A stretch of DNA of 64,000 nt from Laspinema palackyanum D2a (GTDB lineage: Bacteria; Cyanobacteriota; Cyanobacteriia; Cyanobacteriales; Laspinemataceae): contig JAMXFF010000030.1 in the NCBI GenBank assembly GCA_025370845.1, positions 1 to 64,000 on the forward strand, given 5' to 3'. Below are positions 38,579-47,537 of the stretch, piece by piece. A program made the position numbers and the translations under genes. The notes below the pieces were generated by a model that worked only from the letters and a program-made list of their open reading frames with translations, did no database searches and was not told the origin of the DNA. How positions within the stretch are numbered: the first letter of the stretch is position 1; the number at the start of each line of letters is the position of its first letter.

Positions 38579-40325
38579 ATGAGTTTAAATGTAGTCACCT
38601 TAGTTGGTCGAGCAGGCCAAGATCCAGATGTCAAATATTTTGAGTCTGGCGATGTGATTTGTACCTTAACCCTCGCGGTTAAGCGGTTCAGTCGTAAAAG
38701 CGATGGACCCGACTGGTTTAATTTAGGTGTGACCCGTTAGTTAGAAACCTTATTTTACAAAAATAAGGGGGATTAACTACAAGGAAATGGGAAAAATTCC
38801 CAAACCCTTGATAACTGAATGTTCATGTTGGTGAGAGTTATTAAAACAACCCCTCAAGTCCAACCCTCTCGGATGCAAGAGTGAAAGCATCCTCCTCACC
38901 CTTGAAACTAGCAGATTCAATGGTGGCAGCAAAGGAGGAAACGGAGGTCATTCGGACCCTTACCGAAAATCCCTTCTAGCAAGAGGTTATGGGTAGCTGA
39001 ATGCAAAGGTATGTAACCGTCGTTAACCAGTCCCAGCGAAAGAGGTTGATACGCTGGCGTCAAAAGGACCTAGGGTTACCCTGTCTCTGACAGATTGGAA
39101 TTGCTCATCTAAATGGAGCAATTGGCATCCCCCACACCCTCGGCGGATAGTACCACCCTAACGCCTCAAAATAATGAACATTCGGAACGGGGAGTCGATG
39201 ACATTTCTTAAAATAGGTCGATATTTTAAGTAGGTGCTAACCGGATAATGTCATCAGACGAGGATTGAGACCGAAGCCAAAGCCTAACTGTAATGGTTAT
39301 GGATATGCTGATAGTCTCACGGTGATTTGGAGAGAGATTCATCAACTGCAATGCAAATGTCTAAAACCAGTCAAGTGACTCGGGTGGAATGGAACAAACT
39401 CAACTGGCGTAAGCTAGAACGAGCCGTGTTTAAGTTGCAAAACAGAATTTTGAGAGCCGCTCAACGTGGAGATACAAAAGCCGTTCGCAAGCTGCAAAAA
39501 ACCCTGGCACGCTCTTGGTCCGCAAAATGTCTGGCAATTCGAGAGAGCCTGAAAAAAGTTCATCCCTACCCGGATAGAAATAGAGCCGGTTATCAGGGGA
39601 ACAGTCGGCCCTATCAACCCAAAGGGGTGGATAATAAATCGGGGGAGAAAAAAGGCGATCGCTCTGTTCGCACTGCCCAACAAATTCGCCCTTGTACCCA
39701 AAAACTATCTCTTCTATTTAAAGCCAATAAAACCGCTAAACTGGAAGATTTAATACCCAAAATCCACACCATTATTCAAGATTGGCGCAACCAAAATACG
39801 CATCCAGGCAGCGCGAAACTCCTGAAGAGAATCCATCATGATTTGCACCAAATCGTCATGCAGTGGGGACGCAGAAGGACCGAGAGTTATCACCGAGCGT
39901 ATCATCTCTACTGGCAGCAGCTAGATAGCAAATTCAAAGGGGAAAACAACCCAGTTAAGGGCATTACTTAACCGGAAATTGACCCAAAACAGAGGCTTTT
40001 TATCTCAATGTACCAAATCACTGAGGAGCCGTATGAGGGGAAACTCTCATGTGCGGTTTTGAATCAGAGGTTAGCGAGGTGACTGGCTAATCGACTGTAA
40101 CAAATCTGGGGTAAAAAAGCAGAAATTGCCGCTCAATATGTCCGCAAGGGGAGTTTAATCGGGGTCACCGGAAGTTTAAAGTTTGAATATTGGAACGACC
40201 GTTCCACCGGCGCTCAACGTTCTAAACCCATAATTTCTGTTGATAACCTCGAATTACTCGGTTCTAAACAGGATAACGAACAAGGGGGAGGAAATATGAG
40301 AGCGGGTTATCCCGATGAATTCTAA
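38579..40325 (+). CDS. ssb: Single-stranded DNA-binding protein, split by a group II intron
   Basis: Exon 1 38579-38726 (MSLNVVTLVGRAGQDPDVK.. to ..GPDWFNL + first base of Glu), exon 2 40102-40325 (..IWGKKAEIAAQYVRKGSL.. to ..AGYPDEF). Joined length is 372 nt = 123 residues in one unbroken frame. The junction WFNL-E-IWGK is exactly the conserved SSB OB-fold strand, so splicing at GTGTG/AC restores a normal cyanobacterial SSB. Unspliced, translation would stop at 38738-38740 after about 53 residues. Start MSLN at 38579 fits the family; an ATG two codons up exists. Confidence 0.93.
39101..39121 (+). other. EBS1 hairpin of the group II intron
   Basis: Stem TTGCTC (39101-39106) with GAGCAA (39116-39121). 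The 9-nt loop contains CTAAAT, six Watson-Crick pairs with IBS1 at 38721-38726. Confidence 0.8.
39351..39971 (+). CDS. Miniature intron-encoded protein: N-terminal RT-associated segment + maturase-like domain X, no RT core
   Basis: 206 residues from ATG 39351 (a second ATG at 39357; TTG 39327 also opens the frame). Residues 9-68 (VEWNKLNWRKLERAVFKLQ.., RSWSAKCLAIRES) match the N-terminal domain of group II intron reverse transcriptases. Residues about 128-190 (LIPKIHTIIQDWRNQ.., QWGRRRTESYHRAYHLYW) match the maturase domain X pattern LNPIIRGW...RWARRRH..K. The about 300-400 residues of RT fingers/palm, including YADD, are replaced by a 45-residue basic linker. The frame has no stops, suggesting selection on a splicing role. 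Confidence 0.82.
   Translation: MQMSKTSQVTRVEWNKLNWRKLERAVFKLQNRILRAAQRGDTKAVRKLQKTLARSWSAKCLAIRESLKKVHPYPDRNRAGYQGNSRPYQPKGVDNKSGEKKGDRSVRTAQQIRPCTQKLSLLFKANKTAKLEDLIPKIHTIIQDWRNQNTHPGSAKLLKRIHHDLHQIVMQWGRRRTESYHRAYHLYWQQLDSKFKGENNPVKGIT
40026..40101 (+). other. Domains V and VI of the group II intron
   Basis: Domain V GAGCCGTATGAG, loop GGGAAA, then CTCTCATGTGCGGTTT (40026-40059) with the catalytic AGC triad. Domain VI stem GGTTAGC/GCTAATC follows and ends ..GACTGTAAC, leaving an unpaired A at -8 as likely branch point. Confidence 0.88.
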
Positions 40326-40401
40326 ACCCTAAAAATCACAGGTAAGGACAGGGTATCCCCTTGTCCTGCCTGAGTCCCTCAACCACCATCCCGGAAGAAG
40401 A

Positions 40402-40974
40402 ATGGCAGTCACATTAAATCTACAACCCGCGCTAAAACTGACTCCAGGACAGTTTGCCGAGTTAGCGCAAATTAATCAAGACTTACAACTAGAATTAACC
40501 GCAACTGGAGCGTTAATCATTATGCCACCCACCGGAGGAGAAACGGGAAATAAAAACTTTGAAATTTATATCGATTTAGGACTCTGGAACCGCGAAACGC
40601 GCTTAGGAAAAGCCTTTGATTCCTCCACGGGGTTTAGGTTGCCGAATGGTGCAGTGCGATCGCCCGATGTCAGTTGGCTCAAACTAGAACGATGGCAGGC
40701 ATTAACCCCAGAACAACGCAAGAAATTTTTACCCTTATGTCCCGATTTCGCCGTCGAATTAGTCTCGGAAACCGATGAGATTCAAACCACCCGTTCCAAA
40801 ATGCAAGAATACCTCACCAACGGATTGCGCTTAGGGTGGTTAATCGACCCCGAAACTAAAACCGTCGAGATTTATCGTCAAAATCGCCCAGTAGAAGTTT
40901 TGCAGTCTCCTTCAACTCTATCCGGAGAAGAAGTATTACCGAATTTTATCCTAACTTTACAACCAATTTGGTAA
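40402..40974 (+). CDS. Uma2 family nuclease-like protein (first tandem copy)
   Basis: 190 residues of the Uma2/DUF820 family, a PD-(D/E)XK-fold group greatly expanded in cyanobacteria. VRSPDVSWLKLERW carries the acidic site and FAVELVSETDEI the E-x-x-S core. Nearly a duplicate of the next gene: residues about 75-150 are identical. Cellular role unknown. The start follows GGAAGAAG. Confidence 0.88.
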   Translation: MAVTLNLQPALKLTPGQFAELAQINQDLQLELTATGALIIMPPTGGETGNKNFEIYIDLGLWNRETRLGKAFDSSTGFRLPNGAVRSPDVSWLKLERWQALTPEQRKKFLPLCPDFAVELVSETDEIQTTRSKMQEYLTNGLRLGWLIDPETKTVEIYRQNRPVEVLQSPSTLSGEEVLPNFILTLQPIW

Positions 40975-41023
40975 TCGAAAATTTATAAAAACAAACACAA
41001 TAATAGACCGTTTAGGAGGAAGG

Positions 41024-41596
41024 ATGGCAGTTACTTTGAATCTACAACCCGCGCTAAAAATGACTGTAGAACAGTTCGCAAAATTAGCGCAAATCAATCA
41101 AAATTTACAGCTAGAATTAACTGCAACTGGAGCGTTAATCATTATGCAACCCACCGGAGGAGAAACGGGCGATCGCAACTTTGAATTAAGCGGCCAACTG
41201 TGGGATTGGAACCGCCAAAACCGCCTGGGAAAAGCCTTTGATTCCTCCACGGGGTTTCGGTTGCCGAATGGTGCAGTGCGATCGCCCGATGTCAGTTGGC
41301 TCAAACTAGAACGATGGCAGGCATTAACCCCAGAACAACGCAAGAAATTTTTACCCTTATGTCCCGATTTCGCCGTCGAATTAGTCTCGGAAACCGATGA
41401 GATTCAAACCACCCGTTCCAAAATGCAAGAATACCTCACCAACGGATTGCGCTTAGGGTGGTTAATCGACCCCGAAACCCAAACCGTCGAGATTTATCGT
41501 CAAAATCAAAAAGTAGAAGTTTTGCAATCTCCCTCAACTTTATCCGGAGAAGAAGTATTACCGGATTTTATCCTAACCTTACAACCGATTTGGTAA
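41024..41596 (+). CDS. Uma2 family nuclease-like protein (second tandem copy)
   Basis: Same length and family as the preceding gene, 49 bp downstream. The central about 270 bases are identical apart from one position, whereas the first 200 and last 100 bases differ more, a pattern of recent gene conversion. Same acidic motifs. GGAGGAAGG ribosome site. Confidence 0.88.
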   Translation: MAVTLNLQPALKMTVEQFAKLAQINQNLQLELTATGALIIMQPTGGETGDRNFELSGQLWDWNRQNRLGKAFDSSTGFRLPNGAVRSPDVSWLKLERWQALTPEQRKKFLPLCPDFAVELVSETDEIQTTRSKMQEYLTNGLRLGWLIDPETQTVEIYRQNQKVEVLQSPSTLSGEEVLPDFILTLQPIW

Positions 41597-41647
41597 ACTG
41601 TAAGTCATACTGAGTTGAAATAAAACATCAAAAACCAGGAGAATATC

Positions 41648-42220
41648 ATGATTGCCAATCCAAACCACAATTATATGAGTCCCGAGGAATATTTAGAATG
41701 GGAGGAAAACCAACCCCTCAAACATGAATATATTAATGGCGAAGTCATTGCCATGACTGGGGGAACAATTGCTCATGCACTGGTTGCTAGTAATTTATTT
41801 TATCAGTTAAAAACTCATTTGAGAGGGAAATCTTGTCGTCCCTTTATTTTTGATGCCAAGGTTGGGGTTTCTGAGTCGGGTCCATTCCACTATCCCGATG
41901 TCATGGTCACCTGTAATGAACAGGATAAACGTGCCAAAACTATGATTAACTTCCCTTGTTTAATTGCCGAGGTCCTCTCCCCAGGAACCGAAGGATTTGA
42001 CCGAGGTCAAAAATTTCAAAACTATCGGCAGATTTCTACCTTACGCGAGTATCTGCTAGTCAGCGCAAACCAAAAGATGGTCGATTGTTTTCGATTGAAT
42101 GAAAAAGGGTTATGGGAACTCTCTACTTATGGAGAAGGGGATGAGATAGAACTGGCAAGTGTGGAGTTTCGGATTCCCCTAGACTTGATTTATGAAGAGG
42201 TTGTCTTCAGCGAAAACTAA
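41648..42220 (+). CDS. Uma2 family nuclease-like protein (divergent)
   Basis: 190 residues, MIANPNHNYMSPEEYLEWEE; KHEYINGEVIAMTGGT, FHYPDVMVTC and LIAEVLSPGTEGFDRGQK are the typical Uma2 motifs. Belongs to a different subfamily from the two preceding genes. 51 bp after them on the same strand, so the three may be co-transcribed. Confidence 0.88.
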   Translation: MIANPNHNYMSPEEYLEWEENQPLKHEYINGEVIAMTGGTIAHALVASNLFYQLKTHLRGKSCRPFIFDAKVGVSESGPFHYPDVMVTCNEQDKRAKTMINFPCLIAEVLSPGTEGFDRGQKFQNYRQISTLREYLLVSANQKMVDCFRLNEKGLWELSTYGEGDEIELASVEFRIPLDLIYEEVVFSEN

Positions 42221-42390
42221 CCCGGCTTAAATCGGGATTTAAAAACTTCCACTGTTCTTGATGGGAACATCGCACGATCGCGAACCATTCTTGATCGCCC
42301 GTTGAGGGTTAAGCTGGGAGTGAGTTTGTAACGAGTCGATTTGGGGTGGCATCCTACCCATGACCCTTGGACTTCTGTAGCGACACAACC

Positions 42391-42780
42391 ATGAGCAAAG
42401 AATCTGAATCTATCACCCGACGCGATCGCATTAACAAAACACTCAAGGCACTCAATCCCCCTTGGCAGATTATCCCCTATCGGGATGGGTTGGACACCAG
42501 CCAACTGGGATGCCATGCAGTTGAGGAATATCCGACGGCTAGTGGTCCTGCGGATTACGCTTTATTCGTCCAGGGTCAGTTGTTAGGATTCATTGAGGCG
42601 AAGCGAGTGTCTGTGGGTGCTGAAGGGGTGTTAAAACAAGCAAAGCGGTATTCTAAAACAACGTTTCAGGGGGTGGGGAACTGGCGCGGGTATCGAGTGC
42701 CGTTTTTATTTTCCAGTAATGGAGAATTGATTTATTTTCTCGATGTGCGCCAGGATAATAATCTCTCTCGTCAGATTTAA
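42391..42780 (+). pseudogene. N-terminal fragment of a type I restriction HsdR subunit
   Basis: 129 residues from MSKESESITRRDR. AVEEYPTASGPADYALFVQG and LLGFIEAKR are the PD-(D/E)XK nuclease motif of HsdR N-termini (D..ExK), followed by FLFSSNGELIYFLDVRQDNN. It stops at 42780, where full HsdR would run on for about 900 residues with helicase motifs. No hsdM, hsdS or helicase part follows. A truncated relic; possibly still folded as a small nuclease domain. Confidence 0.75.
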
Positions 42781-43266
42781 TTGAGAACTGGTGGGAAAGA
42801 GCGCAGCCCATAACAGGTTGGCAATCTACCAAAATTCCGGAAAATTTAAGGGTTTTAGGATGGTTGCAACCAGCTTGACAAGGCTAGTGTTCAAGATCCA
42901 AAGCGGTTAATTTTTGTGAATGAGTCGTCGGCAAGCGCCGTAAAACTGGTATAGTGGTATCTTGAGAAAGTAGTAGCAACTTGGGTTGAGGATAAGTTTG
43001 TAGTGCCAGTTTGGTTAGATCTGATTCATGGGCGGTTGGGACAAGGGGTAGAGCGCCAGCAATTCAACTGGTAGAGTTTGATTTGGAGAAAGTTATTTAT
43101 TCCATCCGGAAGTAGTCCGGCCCTTATTGAGGGTCCCCATGAAGTTACCACTTCAGTTGCTTGTATTCTAGAAAGTTTCTAGAAGTAGAATGGATAAATG
43201 TACCAGTTTACTTATTATGTCCCTCTCTAATAGTACAATGGTATTATATAGTGGTAAATCAGCAAA
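42781..43266. other. Intergenic upstream of the AAA+/subtilase operon
   Basis: 486 bp. The first about 110 bp may be decayed restriction-gene sequence. Near the ATPase start are two TTCTAGAA palindromes (43166-43173, 43177-43184), exactly 11 bp apart, preceded by GAAGT/ACTTC (43140-43153). This looks like an operator. A TATATAGTGG promoter-like stretch lies just before the ATG. Confidence 0.5.
43166..43184. promoter_or_regulatory. Candidate operator, TTCTAGAA repeated at 11 bp
   Basis: TTCTAGAA AGT TTCTAGAA: two identical 8-bp palindromes one helical turn apart, about 83 bp before the AAA+ ATPase start. Fits binding by a dimeric repressor; the repressor is not visible in the window. Confidence 0.4.
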
Positions 43267-44331
43267 ATGAAAGGAGACTTGCTTAAACGGCTATTTAGAG
43301 CGATCGCCAGTGAAGATAAAACTGCGATTCAAAGTATGCTATCTGTAGTCGTTGAGGAAGAACGTAAAAAAGGACACACTATCCTTGCTGAACAACTCCA
43401 AAATATTGCCCACAAAACCAGTTTTCAATCTCCTCGCATTTCTCCTGAGATGTCAACACTTTCACCTGATATCTCTCGTGAAGCAATCTCTTCTGCACCT
43501 TCTAGGGATCTTTTTTCAACCACACCTGCTCCTCACTCCCTAACCTTGCTATCGAGCAAGCAACGTTTTAACCATCCCTTTATTGTTACGATTCCTAGAG
43601 AGCGCTTGCGACATCACATGATTCTTTCAGATGTTGTGGAAGCTCGTTTTCGTCGGATTGAAAAAGAATATGTTGCACGTGATCGGCTGGCTCATCACGG
43701 TTTACGCTACCGCCAAAAAATCTTACTTTACGGTACTCCCGGCTGCGGTAAGACTATGGGGGCTGAACGTCTAGCTTGGAATACAGGTCTTACTCTTGTC
43801 AAAGTACGCTTTGATGCAATGGTTTCTTCCTTTTTGGGGGAAACTGCAACGAATTTGCGCGAAGTATTTGAAACAGCATCTCAAACTCCTTGTTTGTTAT
43901 TTATTGATGAATGTGATGCGATCGCTAAATCACGGGAAGACGTTCAGGAAGTGGGAGAAATTAAGCGTGTTGTTAATACTTTTTTACAACTTCTTGATGA
44001 ATACGAAGCATCTAATGGATTGCTGGTTGCTGCTACCAACCTGACTAAATTTCTCGATGAAGCCGTATGGCGACGATTTGATGATGTAATCGAAGTGCCA
44101 AAGCCTACAGCCGCAGAAATTGAGTCTATATTAAAACAGACACTTTCCTCTGTTGAGGTTGGCGTAATCAACTGGGAAACGATTTTGAAAAAACTGGACA
44201 ACCTTTCAGCGGCACAGATTGTTCGAGTTGCTCAAGATGCGGCAAAACGCGCTATTCTTGATCGGGAAGAACTTGTTATCCAAGAACACTTTGAGGCATC
44301 TATTCAAGACGTTGTAATTTCCCATGTCTGA
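43267..44331 (+). CDS. AAA+ ATPase of an ATPase/subtilase two-gene module
   Basis: 354 residues. N-terminal helical segment (1-50) and Ser/Pro-rich linker, then a single AAA+ core: Walker A GTPGCGKT (156-163), Walker B LFIDECDA (211-218), sensor 1 VAATN, arginine finger WRRFDD and lid domain. It resembles FtsH/proteasomal-type AAA cores. Its stop overlaps the start of the S8 peptidase gene by 8 bp (ATGTCTGA). I infer that it recognises or remodels a substrate for the protease, or gates its activation, in an immune or quality-control role. Confidence 0.88.
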   Translation: MKGDLLKRLFRAIASEDKTAIQSMLSVVVEEERKKGHTILAEQLQNIAHKTSFQSPRISPEMSTLSPDISREAISSAPSRDLFSTTPAPHSLTLLSSKQRFNHPFIVTIPRERLRHHMILSDVVEARFRRIEKEYVARDRLAHHGLRYRQKILLYGTPGCGKTMGAERLAWNTGLTLVKVRFDAMVSSFLGETATNLREVFETASQTPCLLFIDECDAIAKSREDVQEVGEIKRVVNTFLQLLDEYEASNGLLVAATNLTKFLDEAVWRRFDDVIEVPKPTAAEIESILKQTLSSVEVGVINWETILKKLDNLSAAQIVRVAQDAAKRAILDREELVIQEHFEASIQDVVISHV

Positions 44332-46971
44332 GCAATTGAATCAATTTTCTCATTTACCGCTACGTTTAACCAATCAAGGTACTGCTGCGCCCCCTAAAGG
44401 AGGTGGGAGAAAAGCTCTGAAAAAACTCTGGCTAATAAACGCAATGCAGGTGGACATGGTAGGAAGCTCAAGTCTTCTATCTCAAATATTGTCTCAACTT
44501 GGGAAGTAGAACGAGAAAAAAGGAAGGAAGAGGGTAAACCTGATCTCCCAGATGCAGTTTCATTCATTTTACAAGTAGATCCTAATTTATTTGAGGCAGA
44601 TCACCTGAAAAGTTTCGGGATTGAGATTGTTGCTGATCTGGAGGAAGGCTACATTATTGGAGCATCGGCAGATATAGGACTGTCGGAACTCCGAAAAAAA
44701 ATTCAGCAATTCATTGATTCCCAGCGTGGTGGCGGTAAGGTTCCAGAAATATGGGAAATTCTGGACGGAACTAGGCGGCCAGAGTATATTCTTTCACCAG
44801 AGCTTCAAGACAAGTGGGATCAGATTTCAGATTGTCAAGAATACATTGTGGATGTAGGTATTTCTTGTATTAATATTGAAGAACAATATTCTAAATGTCC
44901 TAAGAGAGAAAGCTGTAAGAGCGATGCTGAGTTTAAGGAAAAAATTAATCAATGGTTGGATAAACATAATTTGACATACGAAGAGTGGGATGATCTGTAT
45001 TGGAAACGAGAACAGCAGCTTAAAAGTTTTCTTCAAAATCCGCTATACCGTGGAGAAATTGTAACCTCTTTTGCAGGTGACGAAGTGGGTATTTCACGCC
45101 TACCCGATAGCTTTTCTTGTCGGATTCAAATACTTGGGACAGGATTGAAAGACCTTCTTCTTAACTTTCCATATATTTTCGATGTCAGCGAAGCTGATGA
45201 ATTTATCGCTCCATCCGTTACATCCAATAATTCAGAATCTGATGGGGAACAGTTTCAATTAGAAGCACCTCAGCCAAACGCACCCAAAGTGTGTATTATC
45301 GACAGTGGTATTCAAGAAATTCACCCGCAACTAAAAGTGGCGATCAGTTCTAATCCGTATCTCTCTCAATCGTGGGTGCCAGGAGAAACCAATATGACGG
45401 CTGATTACTGTAGAGGTGGTGGGCATGGGACTAGAGTTGCCGGAGCAGTTTTGTACCCGCGAGGCATTCCTCAAACAGGTCGTCAGCAGGCAGTGTGTTG
45501 GCTTCAAAATGCTAGAATTCTTGATGCACAAAACTATCTACCCAAACTACTTTTCCCGCCTGATGTTTTAGAAAGAATTATAAATATTTATTACCGCCAA
45601 ACTAAAACGCGAATTTATAACCACTCAATAGCTGGGATTTTACCATGTCGCACCCAATCAATGTCTTCTTGGGCGGCAGCTATCGATAAACTAAGTTGGG
45701 AAAACGATGTTCTTTTCATTGTGGCTGCTGGTAATATTGAAGCACGCGCAAACTATGTCACCCGCCCTTCAATTTTTGTTCATATACAAGCTGGCTGTAA
45801 CTATCCAGAATATCTGCTAGAATCTTCGGCACGGGTCGCTAATCCAGCACAAAGCTTCCAAGCCTTAACTGTCGGTTCTGTTGCTCATTGCACTTACAAT
45901 AATCCACCTCTAAGCTCGATTGCAGAAGAGAATCATCCTTCTGCTTTCTCCTGTTCAGGCCCAGGCATTTGGGATACGATTAAACCAGAAGTGGTTGAAT
46001 ATGGGGGTGACTACGTGATTGACTCATCAACTCCACCAAATTTCACTACACCAGAATCAGTTAGTCCAGAATTAATTCGTTCAACCCGTGACGGTGGTAA
46101 AGCTGTTAGTGCAGATGCTGTAGGAACATCATTTGCTGCTCCTAAAGTAACACATATCGCTGCGGCCTTAGAAGCAGCATTTCCTCAAGAAAGCACCCTG
46201 CTTTACCGTGCACTCATTGTTCAATCAGCACGTTTACCAGTATGGACGAATAACTCGGATGCTAATCTCTATCATGCCATTCGGACTATGGGTTATGGTA
46301 TTCCAGATATCAACCGCGCTCTCGGCAATTATCCAAATCGTGTAACGCTGACAACTAGAGGGTTAGAACTCATTAAAGCTCGACAAGCTAGGGTTTACCA
46401 AGTAAAAGTGCCAGAAAAGTTCCTAGCTCAAGGAGAAGGGTTTGACATTCTGATTGAAATCACACTTTCTTATGTAGCTGAACCTCGTCGTACCCGACGC
46501 AATCGCAGGAAATATTTATCCACCTGGTTAGATTGGACTTGTAGCAAACGGGGAGAAGATCCGGTTCGATTTCTAGATAAAGTTCTAAAAGACTATGATG
46601 CACCAGAAGAAACCGAGAAAGATGACGGGTTATTCCAATGGACGCTGGGAAGAAGACAGTTAGGCAAAGGTCAAACACGACCAAATGGCATTGATGGCAT
46701 AGTCAAAGAACTATCCCGAAGTACAGGAACTGTTCAGAAAGATTGGGCAACCATAAAATCCTACGAGCTACCAAAAAGCTTTTGTATTGCTGTAGTTGGG
46801 CATACAGGGTGGAATCAAGATAGTAATGCTGAAGTACCTTTTGCGCTGGCTGTTAGTTTTGAAGCTGTCAATTCAAGTATCGACGTATATACCTCGTTTG
46901 TTGAAGCAGAGGCTAAAGCACGTACCGAAATTAAACCGGAACAGAAAATACAGATTCAGCAATTGGTCTAA
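44324..46971 (+). CDS. S8 family (subtilisin-like) peptidase, frameshift at A6
   Basis: The frame opened by ATG 44324 (MSEQLNQFSHLPLRLTNQG) runs to a stop at 44507-44509, but the downstream coding sequence continues in the -1 frame from the A6 run 44420-44425. Joining ..ALKK to TLANKRNAGG.. gives 882 residues. The catalytic triad is complete: Asp327 (CIIDSGI), His367 (GGGHGTRVAG), Asn470 (VAAGN) and Ser602 (GTSFAAP). No signal peptide, so intracellular. C-terminal about 200 residues form an added beta-rich domain. The shift could be slippage, a mutation or a sequencing error; without it only the part starting near 44848 would be made, which still contains the whole protease domain. Confidence 0.85.
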
Positions 46972-47097
46972 AAAGTTGAAATATATGGATTATTTTTCAC
47001 CTATAGCGACAATACAACGGAAACTAATACTAATTTCCTATTAAATCGTATAGCTTATTGTAAGCTAACAAAAGTTTTAGATATTGTTCGTAAATCG

Positions 47098-47238
47098 TCA
47101 TTTTACCTTTTTTGCCTTAGATATTAGTGATTTAATCAGATTCTGGCATTTTTCCATATCCGTAAAAGTCATAAAACACCTCTGACACCACCCATCAACC
47201 CACAAGGCCGGAATCTTAAACTCTGTCTTGTTGTTGGC
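47098..47238 (-). pseudogene. Protein-like fragment without start codon
   Basis: A minus-strand frame of about 46 codons reads KIPALWVDGWCQRCF then MTFTDMEKC and ends KKVK-stop. It has the look of real coding sequence (Trp/Cys pattern CxxC) but no start and no recognised family. Sits between the subtilase gene and the tracrRNA-like region, so it may be debris of a transposon gene. Confidence 0.3.
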
Positions 47239-47359
47239 TCAATTCCACAGCAAAAGCAACCAATAACCTAACCTCCTTAGCATGAGCTTTGCTAACACAT
47301 CTCGGTCTTTCTGAATCCTAATCCTCAAGATGTTGATAGGGGACTTTGCCACAACAGCC

Positions 47360-47537
47360 TTTAACCAGGAAACTCCGATCGCACCTTAATTCCCAAGCAG
47401 CGAGTTAACATAACTCGTAAACTCAGAGTAAACTCACCGCCGATGACTCCTTGATCGATAGACAGCAGCCGCCAGAGTCCGCAAGATAGAATTGACGCGC
47501 TTAGAGACCTGCCTATCGAGAACTAGGGCTACAGCAA
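47360..47537 (+). ncRNA. tracrRNA-like region of a type V-K CAST
   Basis: No coding frame; contains hairpins CGAGTT/AACTCG (47401-47417) and GATAG/CTATC (47486-47517). The stretch 'ctcaccgccgatgactcc..atagacag' resembles, from memory, the corresponding part of published Cas12k tracrRNA (CTCACC..GATG..ATAGACAG). It leads without gap into the repeat end at 47538. The borders are estimates. Confidence 0.5.

Larger units (their letters stand above)
38727..40101 (+). mobile_element. Group II intron in ssb, RT-less encoded protein
   Basis: 1375 nt. 5' end GTGTGACCCG (GUGYG consensus), 3' end ..CTGTAAC (AY). EBS1 CTAAAT (39109-39114) in the loop of a TTGCTC/GAGCAA hairpin is fully complementary to the last six exon bases ATTTAG. 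Domain V at 40026-40059, domain VI with a candidate bulged A eight bases from the 3' end. The reading frame for the encoded protein sits in the domain IV position. Looks competent for splicing and retains every end feature needed; mobility must be lost because the RT core is missing. Confidence 0.92.

Noticed and set aside
39327..39350. TTG start adding eight residues to the intron-encoded protein
   Set aside because: Two ATGs follow at once and match usual intron protein N-termini (MSKTSQVT).
43267..44331. Considered TnsC for the AAA+ ATPase because a Tn7-like end is nearby
   Set aside because: Its core and lid look like proteolysis-type AAA+ proteins, it overlaps a subtilase gene, and it lacks TnsC-like features; cargo is more likely.
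44848..46971. Annotating the subtilase from the internal GTG at 44848
   Set aside because: Upstream sequence in the same frame (from 44425) is clearly coding and continues from the gene's ATG after a single -1 shift.
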